DNA of 18,634 bases from JBHGBB01 sp041946755 (GTDB lineage Bacteria; UBP4; UBA4092; JAOAEQ01): positions 1-18,634 of the forward strand of contig JBHGBB010000057.1 in NCBI GenBank assembly GCA_041946755.1, written 5' to 3'. Of the stretch, positions 1-6,777 are shown in pieces. The notes beneath the pieces were generated by a model. That model was not told where the DNA came from, made no database searches, and saw only the letters and a list, made by a program, of their open reading frames with translations. The translations under genes were made by a program, and so were the position numbers. Each line of letters begins with the position of its first letter. The stretch's first letter is position 1.

Positions 1-27
1 ACCGAACGAGATAATATCTCGTTCGGT
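1..27. terminator. Perfect 12-bp hairpin at window edge, possible terminator
   Basis: ACCGAACGAGAT (1-12) and ATCTCGTTCGGT (16-27) are perfect reverse complements around a three-base AAT loop. This is the shape of an intrinsic terminator stem, but no T-run follows on the plus strand (cttactccgg comes next). A T-run for the minus strand would lie outside the window. It could serve a gene left of the window, or be one of the palindromic repeats common in this region. Confidence 0.4.
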
Positions 28-303
28 CTTACTCCGGGGGGAAGAAATAGCAGAAAAATTACATTTATGCAGTAAATAGGAGACGATTAATGAGATAACC
101 GCAGTAATACCATGGGTTCAGCTTGATGAGAATATGATTTAAATAAATAATTGTCCATAAAATCAGTTATAAAGACTGCAAAACTGATTTCTATCAGAAT
201 ATTCCACCTGATTTTATTATCTGGTTTGATGAATCAAACCCCTACTTCATGCAGTAGGGATTTAATTTATTGAATCCAATTATTGTTGGAAGGCTAGACA
301 GGA
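28..303. other. Gene-free stretch downstream of the GT87-like gene, with small hairpins
   Basis: I see no convincing reading frame here. It is A+T rich and holds three short inverted repeats: AAATCAGTT/AACTGATTT (160-168 and 182-190), GGTTTGAT/ATCAAACC (223-230 and 233-240, two-base loop) and CCCTAC/GTAGGG (240-245 and 254-259). The last two lie just beyond the stop of the minus-strand gene that ends at 304 and could act as its transcription end, but neither has a clear U-tract. Confidence 0.5.
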
Positions 304-1566
304 TTATTCTACGATAGGAGTAGATGATTTATTTGAATGAATTAAGAGTACTAAGTATATCCAAATCAATATTACCGGATAAAACTTAAACGACATCAAT
401 AGAATACCGATATCAGATCGGAATAAATCACTCCAGAAGTTGAATTGAATTGCCATGATGAGATATAAAATCGAAATATAGGTAATAGATTTGAGTGATA
501 TCTTATCGGATTTTAACCAGAAATCAAATAAGCATAATAGAATCAAGAAGAAATAAACTAAATAATGGTCCCAGAGCAAACTCGAGATCAAAAGTGCGGT
601 TATTAACAATAGCGAAAAATCAGTTTGCATAGTATGCAAACTGATTTTTTGATTCTTTTTCGGATAGGTTACCCAAAATGAAATGATAATTATAACGATT
701 GAAAATAGAGCACTTACTATTTTCGCCAATCCCGGAACATCTATAATAGGGCTGGTTACCGGATTCGATGAGAATAACCGCAACACCAGCGCATGAAACG
801 ATTGGTTTGCCGGTTCGACATCAAACCGCTGTTGAAATTGGGACCAGGTAGATTGGCCATAACTCATCTGAATTAATAAGGGTCCATAATCTTGATATAT
901 CGATACTCCTTGAATCATTAGACTTAATAAAACTAAAATGATTATTGCTGCAATAGCACTAATTGCAACCCGATATTCTTTTTTCCATAAAAAGAAAAGA
1001 ATCAATAATCCGGGGAAAAGTTTAGTTAACGTTGCAATCGCTAAAATCACTCCCGCACCAACTGGTTTCTTCTTGGTATAAAGATACCAAGCTAAACTAA
1101 TTAGAAATAAAATGAATAAATTCAGTTGTCCGGCGGTAAGGGTTCGATATAATGGTGCGAAACTGAATGATATTAAAAGCGAAACCGCAATATATCCCAG
1201 TTTATTTTTAGAATTGAACGATAAAATGATAAATAGAAATGACAGAATGAGAAAAAGATGGTTGCATATGAACCAGACTAATTGCGCATCAGGATATGAG
1301 AATAGACTTAACGGAATAAAAAAGAGTGCGACAATCGGCGGATAGACAAACGGGTTAAGATGCTGAATTCCCAAGGCTTGTGCGGTTGGAAATAGCAGTT
1401 CCGGTGAATAGAAGCTTTTATGTTGTGTTGCTAGATAAGACCCGAGATAGAGATGGGCGAAATCGTTTCCGTGTAGGTTTGGATACACGGAAACGATATT
1501 ATTCTGAATATATAATCCCGCGAGAATGATGATGAGCCCTATCAGAATAGGCTTTTCATAATTCAT
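304..1566 (-). CDS. GT87-like (DUF2029) polytopic membrane glycosyltransferase
   Basis: A 420-residue, very hydrophobic protein with many membrane segments spread from residue 7 to the C-terminus. After the first segment comes a loop with NDFAHLYLGSYLA (about 34-46) and then NPFVYPPIVALFF (about 71-83). This pairing of an early acidic loop residue (D35) with a YPP motif entering a membrane helix is typical of GT87/DUF2029 proteins, which are known or predicted to transfer a mannosyl or related sugar from a polyprenol-phosphate donor outside the membrane. Donor and acceptor cannot be read here. It follows the HU gene on the same strand, across a gap carrying a CGCAGAT-type repeat, so co-transcription is uncertain. 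A GT39-type enzyme lies elsewhere in the window. Family fairly sure, specificity unknown. Confidence 0.7.
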   Translation of the reverse strand: MNYEKPILIGLIIILAGLYIQNNIVSVYPNLHGNDFAHLYLGSYLATQHKSFYSPELLFPTAQALGIQHLNPFVYPPIVALFFIPLSLFSYPDAQLVWFICNHLFLILSFLFIILSFNSKNKLGYIAVSLLISFSFAPLYRTLTAGQLNLFILFLISLAWYLYTKKKPVGAGVILAIATLTKLFPGLLILFFLWKKEYRVAISAIAAIIILVLLSLMIQGVSIYQDYGPLLIQMSYGQSTWSQFQQRFDVEPANQSFHALVLRLFSSNPVTSPIIDVPGLAKIVSALFSIVIIIISFWVTYPKKNQKISLHTMQTDFSLLLITALLISSLLWDHYLVYFFLILLCLFDFWLKSDKISLKSITYISILYLIMAIQFNFWSDLFRSDIGILLMSFKFYPVILIWIYLVLLIHSNKSSTPIVE

Positions 1567-1580
1567 TTACAAAATATTGA

Positions 1581-1650
1581 ACGCAGATAACCGCAGATGG
1601 TATAGATAACTATAAACTAAACTTGAATTACTCTGCGAAAATCAGCGGCC
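1581..1650. repeat. CGCAGAT-type short repeat with inverted partner
   Basis: Two tandem copies of a cGCAGAT-containing unit (acgcagataa, ccgcagatgg; 1581-1600) are followed about 30 bp later by the complementary form ctgcgaaaatcagcgg (1633-1648). This makes a loose inverted repeat filling the gap between the HU and GT87-like genes. A related aaaatcagcggagctg stretch occurs on the minus strand in the nrdJ leader (around 9114-9129). It could fold and end transcription of the HU gene. Repeat nature is visible; function is a guess. Confidence 0.5.
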
Positions 1651-1656
1651 TAAAAT

Positions 1657-1932
1657 TTATTTATTAACAATTTGTTTCAGTTCCCGGCCGGCTTTAAACA
1701 CCGGAACTTTTCGGGCTGGAATAGCGGCTTCAACCTTGGTTTTCGGATTCCGGCCAACCCGCGCAACCCGCTGTTTTACTAGGAACACACCGAAATCGCG
1801 CAACTCGATTCTATCCCCGGCAGCAAGCGCATCTTTCATGGTTTGAATTACCGTTTCAACTACATTTTGCGCATCTTGTCGCGGGATTTTTGCGGCTTCA
1901 GCAACCTTATCAATCAGGTCTGCTTTAATCAT
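1657..1932 (-). CDS. HU/IHF-family DNA-binding protein
   Basis: A 91-residue protein of normal length for the bacterial histone-like family. It starts MIKADLIDKVAEAA, the usual N-terminal helix, has the core GDRIELRDFGVF (about 39-50), then the DNA-binding arm with GRNPKT (60-65), whose proline intercalates into bent DNA in this family. It ends on the helix AGRELKQIVNK. Family members dimerise, bend DNA and compact the nucleoid. HU homodimer versus IHF subunit cannot be settled from sequence, so no symbol is given. The start is fixed by a strong AGGAGG ribosome-binding site nine bases upstream, and a sigma70-type promoter lies about 40 bp before the ATG, so it probably has its own transcript despite following thiC on the same strand. 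Confidence 0.95.
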   Translation of the reverse strand: MIKADLIDKVAEAAKIPRQDAQNVVETVIQTMKDALAAGDRIELRDFGVFLVKQRVARVGRNPKTKVEAAIPARKVPVFKAGRELKQIVNK

Positions 1933-1941
1933 AAAAATCGC

Positions 1942-1999
1942 CCTCCTATAAAAAATATTGATTATATTGATTTTACAAGAGGTCTATATCATTTGTCAA
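1942..1999 (-). promoter_or_regulatory. Promoter and strong ribosome-binding site of the HU-family gene
   Basis: Read on the minus strand, TTGACA (1999-1994) is followed after 18 bases by TAAAAT (1975-1970), a good sigma70-type pair. Further down is AGGAGG (1947-1942), nine bases before the ATG at 1932. The -35 is perfect and the -10 has one mismatch to consensus. Confidence 0.7.
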
Positions 2000-2096
2000 T
2001 AGAAAAAAAGACAAATTTAGTAAAATAAGTAAAAAATCGGTCGGAAAGAAATTAGAATACTCAGTAATCAGGTAGAATCAAATAGCTATTTTAGCC

Positions 2097-3416
2097 TTAT
2101 TTGACATTGGATTTTGTGGGGTTAGCTTTCCGTGTTTTACTCAGGTACTCGTTCATCCCTTTCATCGCGCAGTATTCACCGCACATGGTGCATACATCGG
2201 ATTCTGATGGTGGACTTTCCTGTCGCATCTTGCGTGCCCGTTTCGGGTCGATAGCATATTCCAGCATCTTCTCCCAATTCAATGATTTCCGGGCTTGTGC
2301 CATCTTATTATCCCAATCCATAGCGCCGGGTAACCCTTTAGCAATATCAGCCGCATGGGCAGCGATTCGGGTAACAATAACTCCTTCATACACTTCTTCG
2401 ATGGTCGGGAGACGCAGATGTTCGGATTTGGTTACATAACATAAGAAATCTGCACCGGTAGTTGCGGCAATTGCACCACCAATCGCTGCGGTAATATGGT
2501 CATATCCGGGAGCGACATCGGTTACTAGCGGGCCAAGGACATAGAACGGCGCTCCTTTACATAGCTGCTTTTCAATCTGCATATTGGTTTCAATCTGGTT
2601 TAATGGGACATGGCCGGGTCCTTCAATCATGACCTGAACTCCGGAATCATAAGCGCGTTTGGTAAGCTCACCAAGAATAATTAATTCTTCTATTTGCGAT
2701 CGATCAGTCGCATCGGATAAACATCCGGGCCTAAATCCATCGCCTAAACTTAAGGTGATATCATATTTTAAGGCGATTTCTAGCAATCGGTTATAATGTT
2801 CATAAAACGGATTCTCTTGTTCATTATAAATCATCCATTCCAAAGTTAACGCGCCACCCCGACTGACCACATCGGTTATTCTGCCTTGCTCTTTCATGGC
2901 ATCCAAGGTTCGCCAGGTGACTCCGCAATGGATAGTCATGAAATCGACACCCTGTTCCGCTTGTTTAACCACTTCTCCGAATAACTCATCTACCGTTAAT
3001 TGCACTACTGCACGCTGGTTCTGTTTTGCAATTACCGCAGCTCCATAAATTGGTACCGTCCCTACCGGTACCGGGCTGTTTTTAATAATCGTTGCCCGGA
3101 TATGGGAAATATCTCCGCCAGTACTTAAATCCATAACCGTATCAGTTTTCGCTTCCAAAGCGGCGTTAAGTTTTTTCAATTCATTTTCTAGGCTAGGGAT
3201 ATCCGGAGAACTACCGATATTAGCATTAACTTTGGTTCTGGTGCCTTTCCCGATTACACAAGGTTGGCTGGGTGAATGGTTGGAATTAAAAGGTAACCCA
3301 AGTTGACCAAGAGCAATCTGGTCTTTTACCCAGGCAGCATCCAAATTCTCTAATCGGGCGACTAATTCCATCTGCGGAGTGATGATGTTCTTTTTTGCAC
3401 TTTCTAGTTGAGTCAT
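2097..3416 (-). CDS. thiC: Phosphomethylpyrimidine synthase ThiC
   Basis: Radical SAM enzyme that rearranges aminoimidazole ribotide into HMP-phosphate, the pyrimidine precursor of thiamine; cytosolic. The 439 residues match the shorter ThiC form without the long N-terminal extension. Visible family blocks include NANIGSSPD, DLSTGGDI, PVPVGTVPIYGA, DFMTIHCGV, SRGGALTLEWM, LGDGFRPGC and EGPGHVPL. The C-terminal cluster ligands are C409, C412 and C416 in CTMCGEYC, spaced C-x2-C-x3-C; the third cysteine is one residue closer than in the CSMCGPKFC form, which I believe is normal for short ThiC. It follows the ThiD2-ThiE gene with a 66-bp gap and supplies that enzyme's substrate. The last codons and stop (aat gtc aaa taa) belong to the same repeat type as the O-antigen ligase tail. 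No THI-box riboswitch is visible upstream. Confidence 0.97.
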   Translation of the reverse strand: MTQLESAKKNIITPQMELVARLENLDAAWVKDQIALGQLGLPFNSNHSPSQPCVIGKGTRTKVNANIGSSPDIPSLENELKKLNAALEAKTDTVMDLSTGGDISHIRATIIKNSPVPVGTVPIYGAAVIAKQNQRAVVQLTVDELFGEVVKQAEQGVDFMTIHCGVTWRTLDAMKEQGRITDVVSRGGALTLEWMIYNEQENPFYEHYNRLLEIALKYDITLSLGDGFRPGCLSDATDRSQIEELIILGELTKRAYDSGVQVMIEGPGHVPLNQIETNMQIEKQLCKGAPFYVLGPLVTDVAPGYDHITAAIGGAIAATTGADFLCYVTKSEHLRLPTIEEVYEGVIVTRIAAHAADIAKGLPGAMDWDNKMAQARKSLNWEKMLEYAIDPKRARKMRQESPPSESDVCTMCGEYCAMKGMNEYLSKTRKANPTKSNVK

Positions 3417-3428
3417 TGATATTCTTTT

Positions 3429-3501
3429 ACCACGAAATCACGAAGGGTACGAAAAAAACCAAGGTTTCTTTTTGCAATTTCATTATTTCGTGCTTTTGTG
3501 G
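3429..3501. repeat. CACGAA-type repeat spanning the thiE-thiC gap
   Basis: accacgaaatcacgaaggg and the following gtacgaaa (3429-3454) form a degenerate array of CACGAA units. The opposite orientation appears as atttcgtgcttttgtgg (3485-3501). The right part overlaps the end of the ThiD2-ThiE gene and encodes its last residues (FHKSTK). The arrangement can form a weak stem between the two thiamine genes. Confidence 0.5.
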
Positions 3502-4589
3502 AAATCTTTTACTTTTCGAATTTTAGTAACTAAATCTTTCGCTGCTTTTTCAATATTATTAGCCGAAACAACCGCTGAAACTACCGCGGCGCTATCTGCA
3601 CCGGCTTGAATAATCTCAGCGATATTATCGAGGTTGATGCCGCCGATGGCTACCAGAGGTATCTTAACCTTCCGTTTTACCTGTCGGATGAATTTAAGGC
3701 CAAGACCGGTTCCCGCATCGGGTTTAGTCGGAGTAGTAAATATCGGGCTTAATCCGAGATAATCGGCACCAGATTGTTCGGCAGCGATTGCCTGCTCTAG
3801 ACTACTTACACTAATCCCAATTATTTTATCATATCCGAGTATCTTTCGGGCAGCTGATATCGGCATATCGGTTTGGCCGAGATGAACTCCATCAGCATCT
3901 ACTGCTATCGCGATATCCACCCGGTCATTGATGATTAATAATACCGTATCAGAATTATTGACGTTTCGGCGAATTGATTTATTTCGAGTTATCTGTCTTA
4001 ATCGCAGACCTTGTTCGAATAATTCTTTCGTCCCTGCATCTTTATCCCGAAGTTGAATTGCCGTCGCACCACCGGCAATTGCCGCGGTTACCACTTCTTC
4101 AACCGCTCTTCCTTTGGATAACGCTGGGTCAGTAACTACATAGAGGTCAACATTCTGATAAATCGGTTTCGAGAATTGAGTAAAGATTTCTTTTTCTAGC
4201 CGATATAAATCGAACCGGATGGTTTTGAAAGTAGTACTGGTTTTCGACGGAATAAGTTTACTGGTCTCTTCTAAAACCCGGACCGCTTCTTGTGCCCGCC
4301 GGAAATTGGCTACTAACAACGCATAGGCATCTGCCCGGTTAGTTTCGAGTTCCGGGAGGATCGTTTCCCCGATATCGGATTCACTATCGCGGTTAGCGAT
4401 AAGCTGGTTCCCGGTAGAGTCGATGTGATTTATCGTATCAATCAGCCGATGCCGCAACGTTTTAAGCTGTTTAGTAAACGATTCGGCATTGAATACGAAC
4501 CGGCAGATATCTTCTATCACCCGTAATCCTTCAGCCGCTCGATTGCAATTCGCGTCAAGAATACGGTAATACGTTGGAAAAGGATTCAT
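3483..4589 (-). CDS. thiE: ThiD2-ThiE fusion: HMP-P kinase-type domain plus thiamine-phosphate synthase
   Basis: A 368-residue two-domain protein, longer than the roughly 210 residues of plain ThiE. Residues 1 to about 135 match the ThiD2-type domain (RILDANCNRAAEGLRVIEDICRF at 9-31; ANFRRAQEAVRVLEE at 94-108), a family described as a dedicated HMP-phosphate kinase. From about 147 it is ThiE: VDLYVVTD, QLRDKD (179-184), IINDRVDIA (219-227), VHLGQTD (235-241), SPIFTTPTKPDAG (281-293) and AIGGIN near the end. ThiE joins HMP-PP to thiazole phosphate to give thiamine phosphate. With ThiC encoded next, HMP-P could pass straight through both steps. A short extra loop (about 203-214, KSIRRNVNNSD) precedes INDR. 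The final HKSTK comes from a repeat. ThiG, ThiS and ThiL are not in the window. Confidence 0.92.
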   Translation of the reverse strand: MNPFPTYYRILDANCNRAAEGLRVIEDICRFVFNAESFTKQLKTLRHRLIDTINHIDSTGNQLIANRDSESDIGETILPELETNRADAYALLVANFRRAQEAVRVLEETSKLIPSKTSTTFKTIRFDLYRLEKEIFTQFSKPIYQNVDLYVVTDPALSKGRAVEEVVTAAIAGGATAIQLRDKDAGTKELFEQGLRLRQITRNKSIRRNVNNSDTVLLIINDRVDIAIAVDADGVHLGQTDMPISAARKILGYDKIIGISVSSLEQAIAAEQSGADYLGLSPIFTTPTKPDAGTGLGLKFIRQVKRKVKIPLVAIGGINLDNIAEIIQAGADSAAVVSAVVSANNIEKAAKDLVTKIRKVKDFHKSTK

Positions 4590-4648
4590 AGAAGTAGAAT
4601 GGTTCCTGGAGTCTCAGGCTTTGAGCCCTAAGACTTAGGACCGCTATT

Positions 4649-5149
4649 TTATGTTCTAATCGAGACTTCTTCTGAAGGAATTTCTGCTGATTCCCGGGTT
4701 AACTGGGCGAGTTCGCTACTTAAGGTTACCACCAACGCATCGAGCTTTTTCAACCGCTCTTTTAATTCTTCCAGATGTTTTGCAGCTTGCGGAATTAGCT
4801 CTGACCGAATTTGTTCCCTTTCTTCCCGAACTTTAGCCAATTCCAGCCGCAGGTTTTCGGATAGGGTATTTTCTAATTTCAGTTTCGCTTCTTTCAGTTC
4901 TAACGCCAAATCAGCGGTCTGCCGCTCTAAATCTCGCAGCCGCTCTTTAGCCGTTTCCAACTCTTTTTCGATATCCTGCAACGCAGCTTGGGCCGCGGTA
5001 TCGGCATTATTACTCGATACTTTCGAAAGATATTCGGCCCGTTTTCGTTCCAGGCTGGAAATAGTAGATTTTAGTTCTTTAATCTGTTTTTTATTACCCG
5101 AAATAGTCTCTTTAAATTTTTTGATTTGCGATTCAAGTTCAGTAATCAT
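4649..5149 (-). CDS. Coiled-coil protein of unknown function
   Basis: A 166-residue protein with no cysteine, signal peptide or membrane segment. Almost its whole length is charged heptad-like sequence: ITELESQIKKFKETI, KELKSTISSLERKRAEYL (about 23-40), then KELETAKERLRDLERQTADL and the long RLELAKVREEREQIRSEL helix. This predicts one extended coiled coil, perhaps a dimer, with a short break near SSNNADTAAQAA (about 46-57). I do not recognise a family. A consensus-like promoter lies 50-80 bp upstream, while the ATG has no good ribosome-binding site. It stands 59 bp ahead of the ThiD2-ThiE gene on the same strand and could share a transcript, but nothing links it functionally to thiamine. The low-complexity composition means similarity hits would need care. 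Confidence 0.7.
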   Translation of the reverse strand: MITELESQIKKFKETISGNKKQIKELKSTISSLERKRAEYLSKVSSNNADTAAQAALQDIEKELETAKERLRDLERQTADLALELKEAKLKLENTLSENLRLELAKVREEREQIRSELIPQAAKHLEELKERLKKLDALVVTLSSELAQLTRESAEIPSEEVSIRT

Positions 5150-5460
5150 AAGTTATTAACAACAGATTAACAGATTTCCTTTAGTCTTTATTTATATCTA
5201 TCATAACAACCGAGGGAACGGTTCGTCAAGAGAATCGCTTGCGCTGGATAGCCCGGGATTGTGTAAAAAAATATTAATACAAAAGGGAAAAAGAGAAAAT
5301 GACAACGAAACAAAATAAAATGAAGTGAATTATATGTCGCTGTTTTTCATTGGTGTACTTCTGCTCATTTAGTTATTAGATACAACGAGTTGGAGAAAGC
5401 AGTGAAAAATTATAGAAGAAGAAACTTTCTAAACTTTCAAGATAATATAAGTAAATAAAT
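5150..5460. other. Gene-free stretch between the ATPase gene and the coiled-coil gene
   Basis: The left 80 bp carries the promoter of the coiled-coil gene. The rest (about 5265-5460) is very A-rich on the plus strand, like the neighbouring ATPase gene, with only very short reading frames and a two-unit repeat aaactttct/aaactttca near 5423-5440. I see no clear terminator for the ATPase gene and no att-like direct repeat that I can confirm. Confidence 0.5.
5200..5229 (-). promoter_or_regulatory. Sigma70-type promoter ahead of the coiled-coil and thiamine genes
   Basis: On the minus strand TTGACG (5229-5224), an 18-base spacer and TATGAT (5205-5200) lie about 50 bp before the ATG at 5149. Each box has one mismatch to consensus. 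It would drive the coiled-coil gene and possibly thiE and thiC. Between it and the ATG is a two-unit direct repeat aacagatt (5161-5176). No thiamine riboswitch motif lies between promoter and genes. Confidence 0.55.
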
Positions 5461-6756
5461 TTATATTCTTTCTTTTACCCTATCTAGTTTTTTCCTTACA
5501 TAACTCAAATGGGCATCAAATTCAGTTAATTCATTAAGTGGTGTATCTGCTCTAGCTTTTAAAATTACATATGCTTTGAGAATAGGATTTTTAAATCGAT
5601 AATAACCTTTAGATGTTCTTTGAATAATCCCAACTTTTTCAAGGCTCTTTAATTGGTGTGAGACATTAACTACACCATTGAGAGTTTTGGTTATGCCACC
5701 AACCCACTTTGTTATATCTCTATATGCAACAGGTTCCGCAGGCCAAGAAGCGATAGCATATAGAGTATATTTGAATCGCTGCGATTCTCGGATATTAGTT
5801 ATTGCTGTCTCGTAAGCTTGTTGGATCGAATATTGGGTATGACTAATAGCATATGAAATGGAATCTCTTATTTCTTCTACATTAATAGAATAATCTTGTT
5901 TTTGATTATTCCTTAATTTATTAATCAAACTAATGGTTGCACCCTCGCACATAAGGTGCGTAAAATGAGGAAAATTAGCTGAAAACTCTACGATCTGATC
6001 GATACAATCAGAATCAATTGAAATAGTCAGTTCAGCAAAACCATCTGTTACAATTTTCTTTATAATATCATTTGATAATCTAGGTGTTTTTATTTCTATT
6101 ATGTTTCGTTGTATGGATTCATGAGCACCCAATAATTCATCAAGGTTATCACCAATACCGACAATTAAAATTGTTAATAAGATTTCATTATCGGAAAATT
6201 TTTTTATTAGGTCAGCAAATTTAGCCCTAGCTTTTGCGCTTTTTATTCTTTCAAAATCATCAATAATTATTAATCCTTCTTGATTCTGCAAGCGATTTGC
6301 TATTTCTTGTGAGGTAATTTTTTGCTCACTTATTGGTGTTTCGATATGAGAGACTTGATCAGAGTGTGCTAACTTACCACTAGCTATTGGAATTTTAACA
6401 CTTGCGTCTTTAGATTCTATTTCTGTTGATTCCGAAGATCGCTCAACCATATGTGAATTATAATGTTTCAGAACATTAAAAGCTATCGTCTCAAAAGTAT
6501 CCTCTCCATCGGCAGAATAATAAAAATGGTTGCCCTTAAGGGTTTTTGCAACAACTTTAACAATAGATGTTTTCCCAACGCCACGTTCTCCATATAGAAC
6601 AATACTGGCTCCTTTTCTCCTATAACCTACATTTATTTCTTGTAGAATTTCTTCTCTACCTTTTAATAGATTAGGTGTCGATATAGGAGAAGAGGGAATA
6701 AATACATTACTTAGTTTACTTTCAATTCTACTAATAGAATTACTGGATGTTTCCAT
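5461..6756 (-). CDS. AAA/ORC-like P-loop ATPase with C-terminal winged helix
   Basis: A 431-residue protein with Walker A GERGVGKTS (56-64, K62), Walker B LIIIDDFER (162-170, D166 and D167), a sensor-1-like IVGIGDN (198-204) and a possible arginine finger in ESIQRNI (213-219). The lid region follows at about 224-290, and a winged-helix-like C-terminus at about 325-400 (DITKWVGGIT, SHQLKSLEKVGIIQRTSKGYYRFKN). This is the layout of ORC/Cdc6-like and archaeal-type ATPases that switch DNA- or protein-bound complexes; the partner is unknown. It begins 21 bp after the nrdJ stop without a visible ribosome-binding site. Its first 60-base line (5461-5520) has 17 G+C against 36 in a line of nrdJ (7201-7260), so it may be a recent arrival. 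Defence, plasmid or regulatory roles are all open. Confidence 0.75.
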   Translation of the reverse strand: METSSNSISRIESKLSNVFIPSSPISTPNLLKGREEILQEINVGYRRKGASIVLYGERGVGKTSIVKVVAKTLKGNHFYYSADGEDTFETIAFNVLKHYNSHMVERSSESTEIESKDASVKIPIASGKLAHSDQVSHIETPISEQKITSQEIANRLQNQEGLIIIDDFERIKSAKARAKFADLIKKFSDNEILLTILIVGIGDNLDELLGAHESIQRNIIEIKTPRLSNDIIKKIVTDGFAELTISIDSDCIDQIVEFSANFPHFTHLMCEGATISLINKLRNNQKQDYSINVEEIRDSISYAISHTQYSIQQAYETAITNIRESQRFKYTLYAIASWPAEPVAYRDITKWVGGITKTLNGVVNVSHQLKSLEKVGIIQRTSKGYYRFKNPILKAYVILKARADTPLNELTEFDAHLSYVRKKLDRVKERI

Positions 6757-6777
6757 AAAAGAAAGCTATTTTCAAGC

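Noticed and set aside
409..416. Altered cysteine spacing in ThiC as a defect (residues 409-416 of the protein)
   Set aside because: CTMCGEYC is one residue shorter than the CSMCGPKFC form, but I believe this spacing is normal in short ThiC proteins; the rest of the protein is intact. Coordinates here are residues, not bases.
4590..4648. Possible thiamine (THI-box) riboswitch before the ThiD2-ThiE gene
   Set aside because: The minus strand has CTGAGA (in cctgagactccagg), part of the THI-box core, but the ACCTGATCTGG half and the supporting stems are absent, and 59 bp is too short. The stretch is better read as small palindromes such as CCTAAG/CTTAGG.
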